Notes under the pieces: model-generated | Database searches by the model: none | Seen by the model: the letters and a program-made list of their open reading frames with translations, nothing else | Told to the model about the DNA's origin: nothing | Shown here: one piece after another, positions 8,238-12,262 of the stretch | How the letters are laid out: each line of letters starts with the position of its first letter | Numbering within the stretch: the stretch's first letter is position 1 | Source of the DNA: Aalborgiella sp031390045 | Lineage (GTDB): Bacteria; Pseudomonadota; Gammaproteobacteria; Burkholderiales; Burkholderiaceae_C | Assembly: GCA_031390045.1 (NCBI GenBank) | Contig: JANMTB010000125.1 | Span: 1 to 12,262, forward strand | Direction of reading: 5' to 3' | DNA: 12,262 bases | Position numbers and translations under genes: made by a program

Positions 8238-9374
8238 ATGACTAAGCTACTATCATTTTTGTTTGCATGCATCCCGTTACTCGGTGCACACCAAGCTAGC
8301 GCTGAAGTTGGTGTCTCTAAAAACCGCATTTTTATTGGTCAAAATATCACCCTGCAAGGTGGTAAAAACGATTATGGCGTGGCCGTGATGGCTGGCATGG
8401 AAGTTTATTTGAGCGGTATCAATCTCCGTGGCGGTGTGAACGGACGGCATATTATTTTAAAAACGCGGGATGACGATAACAAATCTGACTTGGCCGAAGC
8501 CAATGCGCGGCAATTGGTAGAAAAAGACAAAGTATTTATTTTGTTTGGCTCGATTGAAGGCGGACCGTCCACCGCCGTGATGAAAGCGGCCAATGAGCTG
8601 AAAGTGCCTTTTTTCGGCCCTATGGCTGGCTCACCAACGCTGCGTCGCCCACACCAAGCTTTGGTGTATCCCGTTCGGGCAGAGCACCGCGACGAATTTA
8701 GAGCCATGCTAACGCAAGCTAAAAGCTTGGGTATGACCAAAGTAGCCTTTTTACGCTCAGATTCCGAAACAGGCCAACAGCATTTAGCCAACGTCAAATT
8801 GATCTGTGATGAATTGGGTATGAAAATGGTCTTGGATATGCCCTTCAAATCAGACATCAAGGAGGCACAATTTGATGCCTATGCGAAGCAAATGGCTAAT
8901 ACCGGGGCGCAAATGGTACTTAACCATGGCGGCATTGGCATTTATGAAACGTTGATTCGCAAGCTGCGTGCTAGCGGTAACAAATCGGCTATTTATGCGG
9001 TGAATTCTGGCTCGGCGCAGCTGGCTAAAAAGCTTGGCCCCATGGCTGAAGGCATCGTATTTTCGCAAGTCGTGCCGAATCCTTGGGGGAGAAAAGCCGC
9101 GATCACACGAGAATACCAAGAAGAATTTATGCGTTTGAAACCTGGGCAAGAATTTTCATACGGTAGCTTGGAAGGCTATATCACTGCCAAAGCTTTGGTT
9201 TTGGCTTTGCGACAAGCCGGCACTAATTTAACGCGCGACAGTTTTGTGACTGCACTGAACGGTACGGCGCTCGAGTTGAATGGCTTGAAAGCTCTCTACG
9301 CACCCGGCAACCACCAGGGCTTAGCGTTTGTAGATTTATCATTTGTCAACCACGACGGCAAGTTCACGCACTGA
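8238..9374 (+). CDS. Periplasmic branched-chain amino-acid-type (LivK-like) ABC substrate-binding protein, orphan
   Basis: The 378-residue product begins with MTKLLSFLFACIPLLGA and an ASA|EV cleavage site after A22, a type I signal peptide, so it should act in the periplasm. C11 within LFAC is a poor lipobox. The mature part reads as a type I periplasmic binding fold (Peripla_BP_6): IFIGQNITLQGG at the first strand, AGMEVYLSGINLRGGVNGR, KTRDDDNKSDLAEANARQLV, then VFILFGSIEGGPSTAV and a second lobe from about 150. Family members bind amino acids, amides or other small carboxylates; the ligand here cannot be told. No LivH/M permease or LivG/F ATPase gene is next to it, so it would have to share a transporter or serve as a sensor partner. 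purB starts 13 bp after its stop. Upstream it is divergent from the GST gene. Confidence 0.88.
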   Translation: MTKLLSFLFACIPLLGAHQASAEVGVSKNRIFIGQNITLQGGKNDYGVAVMAGMEVYLSGINLRGGVNGRHIILKTRDDDNKSDLAEANARQLVEKDKVFILFGSIEGGPSTAVMKAANELKVPFFGPMAGSPTLRRPHQALVYPVRAEHRDEFRAMLTQAKSLGMTKVAFLRSDSETGQQHLANVKLICDELGMKMVLDMPFKSDIKEAQFDAYAKQMANTGAQMVLNHGGIGIYETLIRKLRASGNKSAIYAVNSGSAQLAKKLGPMAEGIVFSQVVPNPWGRKAAITREYQEEFMRLKPGQEFSYGSLEGYITAKALVLALRQAGTNLTRDSFVTALNGTALELNGLKALYAPGNHQGLAFVDLSFVNHDGKFTH

Positions 9375-9390
9375 CTACAATTGGGGGATG
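9352..9390 (+). promoter_or_regulatory. Candidate leaderless promoter of purB
   Basis: TACAAT (9376-9381) is followed by six bases (TGGGGG is part of the gap to ATG) and then ATG at 9388. That places the expected transcription start on the A of the start codon. The G-run touches the ATG and is too close to act as a Shine-Dalgarno. A weak -35 (ACGACG, 9352-9357, 18-bp spacer) lies inside the end of the upstream gene. Confidence 0.4.
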
Positions 9391-10857
9391 AACTCGTCTA
9401 ATATTTCCTCCATTTCAGCACTCAGCGCCCTCACTGCACTCTCCCCACTCGATGGCCGTTACGCCGCAAAACTCGCCAATCTTCGTCCTTTGATGAGCGA
9501 ATTTGGCTACATGCAACGCCGTGTGCAGGTGGAAATCACTTGGTTTGTGGCGCTCAGTGACGCTGGTTTTGCCGAATTCAAGCCGCTTAGCAGCGAAGCG
9601 CGCGCCTACTTAGTCGACATCATGACTAACTTCTCCGAAGCTGATGCGCAAGCCATCAAAGACATTGAAAAAGTGACTAACCACGACGTGAAGGCGGTGG
9701 AATATTGGCTGTCCGGTTACCACGGTGGCGTTGGAGAAGAAAAGCAATGGATCAAAGGCAAATTTGACGCTTTGCCCGAACTGCACGACATGCGTGGCTT
9801 TATCCACTTTGCCTGCACGTCAGAGGACATCAACAACACCAGCCACGCGCTGCAGCTCAAGGGTGCACGTGATCAAGTGATCTTGCCGGCTATCGACGGC
9901 ATCATCGCCAAGCTGCGCGAGATGGCGCACAGCTTCGCCGCCGTGCCGATGTTAAGTCGCACCCACGGCCAGACCGCCAGCCCCACGACAGTGGGCAAAG
10001 AAGTGGCCAACGTGCTGGTGCGCCTCGTCAAATCGCGCGAGAACATCGCCAAAATCAACTTGATGGCCAAAATGAACGGCGCTGTCGGCAACTACAACGC
10101 GCATTTGTCGGCCTGGCCTGAGTTTGACTGGGAAGCTTTCAGCCAAGGCGTGGTTGAGCGCGCTGAGCCCACCGTAGGCTCCACTGGTGCCTTTGGTTTA
10201 GGCCTCACTTTCCAGCCCTACAGCATCCAGATCGAGCCGCATGACTACATGGCCGAGTTGTACGACGCCGTGGCTCGCGCGAACACGATTTTGATCGACT
10301 GGAGCCGCGACGTGTGGGGCTACGTGAGCCTTGGCTACTTCAAACAGCGCCTGAAAGCTGGCGAGATTGGCTCGTCCACCATGCCGCACAAGGTGAACCC
10401 GATTGATTTTGAGAACGCTGAAGGCAATTTGGGACTGGCGAATGCATTGCTACGCCACCTGAGCGAAAAGCTGCCCATCTCCCGCTGGCAGCGAGATTTG
10501 ACCGACAGCACCGTGTTGCGTAACATGGGTGTAGCGTTAGGCTACGCCGCGCTGGCGTACAGCTCGCTGATGGTGGGTTTGAACAAGTTGGAATTGAACG
10601 AACAAGCTTTGGCTGACGACTTGGACAGTGCATGGGAAGTGCTGGCCGAGCCGATTCAAACCGTGATGCGACGCTACGGCGTGCAAGGCGCTTATGAAAA
10701 ACTCAAAGAAGCGACCCGTGGCAACATCGTGACGAAAGCCGATTTGCACGCGCTGATCAACGCTTTGGAGATCCCTGAAGTCGAAAAAACCCGCCTGCTG
10801 GCCATGACACCGGGCAGCTATGTGGGTAAGGCGGCGGAATTGGCAAAACGGGCCTAA
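9388..10857 (+). CDS. purB: Adenylosuccinate lyase
   Basis: The 489-residue product matches the E. coli-type PurB (456 residues) of the fumarase/aspartase superfamily. It cleaves SAICAR to AICAR plus fumarate and adenylosuccinate to AMP plus fumarate, in the cytosol. Visible hallmarks are SPLDGRY near the N-terminus, TTNHDVKAVEYW-like text (here VTNHDVKAVEYW), TSEDINNTSHAL, the catalytic-histidine segment SRTHGQTA (H193), and the superfamily signature GSSTMPHKVNP from 328, whose mobile loop carries the catalytic serine (S329/S330). The segment ISRWQRDLTDSTVLRN follows as in E. coli. I chose ATG 9388, which adds about a dozen residues to the E. coli N-terminus; a TTG at 9343 in the same frame would overlap the upstream gene and add no family sequence. 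The gap to the upstream stop is 13 bp, so read-through from the binding-protein gene is possible alongside its own promoter. Confidence 0.97.
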   Translation: MNSSNISSISALSALTALSPLDGRYAAKLANLRPLMSEFGYMQRRVQVEITWFVALSDAGFAEFKPLSSEARAYLVDIMTNFSEADAQAIKDIEKVTNHDVKAVEYWLSGYHGGVGEEKQWIKGKFDALPELHDMRGFIHFACTSEDINNTSHALQLKGARDQVILPAIDGIIAKLREMAHSFAAVPMLSRTHGQTASPTTVGKEVANVLVRLVKSRENIAKINLMAKMNGAVGNYNAHLSAWPEFDWEAFSQGVVERAEPTVGSTGAFGLGLTFQPYSIQIEPHDYMAELYDAVARANTILIDWSRDVWGYVSLGYFKQRLKAGEIGSSTMPHKVNPIDFENAEGNLGLANALLRHLSEKLPISRWQRDLTDSTVLRNMGVALGYAALAYSSLMVGLNKLELNEQALADDLDSAWEVLAEPIQTVMRRYGVQGAYEKLKEATRGNIVTKADLHALINALEIPEVEKTRLLAMTPGSYVGKAAELAKRA

Positions 10858-10871
10858 AACGCTTGCACTCT

Positions 10872-10940
10872 ACTTTTTAGGTTCTAAATATGCCACTAGC
10901 CAGCGTATTTGTTGCCTAAATTGCTATTAAAAATATAGCA
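10872..10940 (-). repeat. Intergenic ~70-bp repeat, copy 3 (inverted)
   Basis: Read on the minus strand, this segment matches copies 1 and 2. It has a TGCTAT...ATAGCA-type hairpin, then TTTAGGCAACAAATACGC, then a GGCTA variant of the core and an A-rich tail. On the plus strand TGCTAT (10922-10927), a 7-nt loop and ATAGCA (10935-10940) form a perfect 6-bp stem, with further AAA/TTT pairing past a 1-nt bulge. It lies just after purB, in the same position relative to a gene end as copy 1. Confidence 0.75.
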
Positions 10941-10971
10941 TTTATTTGCAATTTCGGTTCAACTCATTTTC

Positions 10972-10986
10972 TAAAATCTACTTATG
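10972..10986 (+). promoter_or_regulatory. Candidate leaderless promoter of yaeQ
   Basis: TAAAAT (10972-10977), then six bases CTACTT, then ATG at 10984. This is the same TAnnnT-N6-ATG spacing as at purB, and there is no Shine-Dalgarno. The -35 side is weak: TTGCAA (10946-10951) would need a 20-bp spacer. Confidence 0.4.
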
Positions 10987-11544
10987 GCGATCAAATCCAC
11001 CATCTTTAAGGCCAGTTTGTCGATTGCAGACATTGACCACAACTACTACGCCGACCACCAGTTCACCCTAGCCCGTCACCCCAGCGAGACGGACGAGCGC
11101 ATGATGATTCGACTCGTTGCTATGGCTTTGCAAGCGCACCAGCTGCAAACCGTATGCGGCGGCGACGGTACTTTGGCGTTTGGCGCGGGTTTGTCAAATC
11201 CTGATGAGCCAGACGTCTGGCTGCGCGATTTCACGCAGGCGACAAGATTGTGGATCGAAGTAGGTGCCCCCGAAGAAAAACCAATTTTGCGCGCCTGTGG
11301 CAAGTCTGACCTGATGATGGTTTATTGCTTTAACCACGCGGCCGAGATCTGGTGGAAAGCCATAGAAAACAAAGTCAGCCGTGCCAAAAACCTACAAATC
11401 TGGCGCGTTCCCACCCTGCAATCGCAAGAATTAGCCAAGCTCGCCACGCGCAGCATGCAGCTTCAGGCAACGATTCAGGAAGGCGCGCTGATGATGAGCG
11501 ACGGCGCGAACACGGTGGACGTAGAATGCGTGCGCTGGCTATAA
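10984..11544 (+). CDS. yaeQ: YaeQ family protein
   Basis: The 186-residue product aligns along its length with E. coli YaeQ (181 residues). Shared phrases include an N-terminus MAIKSTIFKA (E. coli MALKATIYKA), LARHPSETDERMM at 29-41, LWIEVGAP at 89-96, AAEIWWK, and LQATIQEG near the end. YaeQ proteins are known to fold like the PD-(D/E)xK nuclease superfamily; E35, E38 and E92 sit in the conserved blocks. No biochemical role is settled: E. coli YaeQ was once reported to compensate for loss of RfaH, which is not a firm function. An insert at about 56-72 (GGDGTLAFGAG) lengthens one loop relative to E. coli. The start at 10984 fits the family exactly. It follows the third repeat copy and converges on the collagen-like gene 22 bp away. 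Confidence 0.93.
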   Translation: MAIKSTIFKASLSIADIDHNYYADHQFTLARHPSETDERMMIRLVAMALQAHQLQTVCGGDGTLAFGAGLSNPDEPDVWLRDFTQATRLWIEVGAPEEKPILRACGKSDLMMVYCFNHAAEIWWKAIENKVSRAKNLQIWRVPTLQSQELAKLATRSMQLQATIQEGALMMSDGANTVDVECVRWL

Positions 11545-11566
11545 CTTGACTGCCGGCTTGCTCAAT

Positions 11567-12262
11567 TTACTTTTTGCTCATAATACAGGGTTCAAAGGCA
11601 CCGGATCCACCGCCCAAGGCGTAACCGACACCAAAACCGTACGACGTCGTTGAGCCAGAGGCACCGACACCCACACGAAGCGACAACCGTTCAGTGATGC
11701 GAGTTGATAAACCCAAGGCAAAGCCTGTTTCGTTGCCCGATCGCGCAACCCCCGCACCTGCATAGAACATGCCGCACTCACCCGTGGTTGGCAAGGGCAT
11801 GTAGCCGGTAGCTAAGGCAATGGCGGTGAGCTGGCCAGCCTTGCGGTTGACATCAGCCAGTTGCGACAAGGTGGCTGAATTGGGCGCTGAATCGCCCTTG
11901 TCGCCTTTGTCACCCTTGTCACCTTTTGAGCCGTCAACACCGTTGGCTCCATTTGCACCGTTTGCAGCAGTAGCTCCATTGGCTCCAGTAGCTCCATTCG
12001 TACCATTTACTCCAGCCACGCCCTGAATGCCTTGAGCACCAGTGGCACCGGCGGCACCTGTTGCCCCATTCGTGCCATTGGTTCCATTAGTTCCATTAGT
12101 TCCATTTATGCCATTGGTTCCATTAGTTCCATTTATGCCATTTGTTCCATTAGTTCCATTAGTTCCATTTATGCCATTTGTACCGTTGGTTCCATTAGTT
12201 CCAGCTACGCCTTGGATACCTTGAGGACCTGTTGCACCTTGTGGGCCCGCAGGACCGATTGG
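11567..12262 (-). CDS. Collagen-like repeat surface protein with C-terminal YadA-like anchor, N-terminus outside window
   Basis: The frame is open from the right edge to TAA 11569-11567, giving 231 residues. The first ~113 are Gly-X-Y triplets: PIGPAGPQGATGPQ, then 15 GTN/GIN triplets, then GAT/GAQ/GIQ/GVA types, closing with GSKGDKGDKGDKGDS. After this comes a short helical stretch (LADVNRKAGQLTAIALATGY) and four Gly-rich amphipathic segments, MFYAGAGVARSG, ETGFALGLSTRI, RLSLRVGVGASG and TSYGFGVGYALG. This order resembles the YadA anchor of trimeric autotransporters: a helix through the pore and four beta-strands per chain. The likely product is an outer-membrane trimer with a collagen-like stalk; binding partner unknown. 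Two oddities: a 15-residue tail (GGSGAFEPCIMSKK) follows the last strand, where most anchors end at an aromatic residue, and a Gly-to-Ala change breaks the triplets. Alternatively it is a secreted collagen-like protein. It converges on yaeQ. Confidence 0.78.
   Translation of the reverse strand, partial: PIGPAGPQGATGPQGIQGVAGTNGTNGTNGINGTNGTNGTNGINGTNGTNGINGTNGTNGTNGTNGATGAAGATGAQGIQGVAGVNGTNGATGANGATAANGANGANGVDGSKGDKGDKGDKGDSAPNSATLSQLADVNRKAGQLTAIALATGYMPLPTTGECGMFYAGAGVARSGNETGFALGLSTRITERLSLRVGVGASGSTTSYGFGVGYALGGGSGAFEPCIMSKK
12065..12205 (-). repeat. Codon-phased minisatellite encoding GTN/GIN collagen triplets
   Basis: A 9-bp unit (minus strand GGAACTAAT with variants) is repeated about 15 times and organised in longer blocks. 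On the plus strand, units of 36, 27 and 36 bp (12083-12118, 12119-12145, 12146-12181) each end in a TATGCCATT variant. The pattern is GTN x3, GIN, GTN x3, GIN, GTN x2, GIN, GTN x4. Identical codon use across units points to recent duplication, and loss of one 9-bp unit would explain the 27-bp block. Every change in unit number keeps the reading frame. Confidence 0.85.

Noticed and set aside
9343..9387. Longer purB start at TTG 9343
   Set aside because: It would overlap the binding-protein gene by 32 bp and adds residues absent from PurB families; ATG 9388 fits better.
10853..10881. CCTAAAA/TTTTAGG stem with a 15-nt loop at the purB stop as a terminator
   Set aside because: The stem includes the stop codon, is AT-rich, has a long loop and lacks a following T-tract.
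12065..12205. Regular repeats that might suggest a CRISPR array
   Set aside because: The period is 9 bp in codon phase without unique spacers; the repeats encode collagen triplets.
11820..12224. Plus-strand proline-rich frames with PLVPLVPFMP-type repeats
   Set aside because: These are the antisense reading of the Gly-X-Y repeats; the minus strand carries the recognisable collagen and anchor domains.

Overview
The window looks like chromosomal DNA from a betaproteobacterium of the order Burkholderiales, most likely the Comamonadaceae. This rests on protein resemblance (YhdP/TIGR02099 divergent from glnE, a stand-alone RfaE2 heptose adenylyltransferase, long-form PurB, YaeQ) and on a short intergenic repeat with a GCTAT...ATAGC hairpin, of a kind I recall from Comamonadaceae genomes. 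Base composition is moderate and rises towards purB. I see no rRNA, tRNA, CRISPR array, integrase, transposase or phage gene.

Layout. Positions 1-3782 (minus) are the N-terminal ~1260 residues of a YhdP-family AsmA-like protein that runs off the left edge. Across a 63-bp gap, glnE (3846-6647, plus) encodes the two-domain glutamine synthetase adenylyltransferase/adenylyl-removing enzyme. A 176-bp convergent spacer (6648-6823) holds two direct copies of a ~70-bp repeat; the first supplies the last codons and the stop of glnE. On the minus strand follow rfaE2 (7312-6824) and, upstream of it in a likely two-gene operon, a YibF-like glutathione S-transferase (7951-7334). A 286-bp divergent spacer carries a possible promoter and a dyad in front of an orphan LivK-type periplasmic binding protein (8238-9374). 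Then come purB (9388-10857), a third, inverted repeat copy, yaeQ (10984-11544), and, convergent with it, the C-terminal 231 residues of a collagen-repeat surface protein with a YadA-like anchor (right edge to 11567).

How the genes work together. Most are housekeeping genes rather than one pathway: YhdP (phospholipid traffic to the outer membrane), RfaE2 (ADP-heptose for LPS) and the collagen-like adhesin concern the cell envelope. GlnE controls nitrogen assimilation and PurB purine synthesis. The binding protein has no permease or ATPase gene beside it.

The most interesting signals are the collagen-like/YadA protein with its minisatellite stalk, the repeat family and its effect on the GlnE C-terminus, and a shared TAnnnT-N6-ATG start arrangement at purB and yaeQ that suggests leaderless mRNAs. 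I did not find a clearly new multi-gene system. Family assignments are made by eye from the translated sequence, without database searches.
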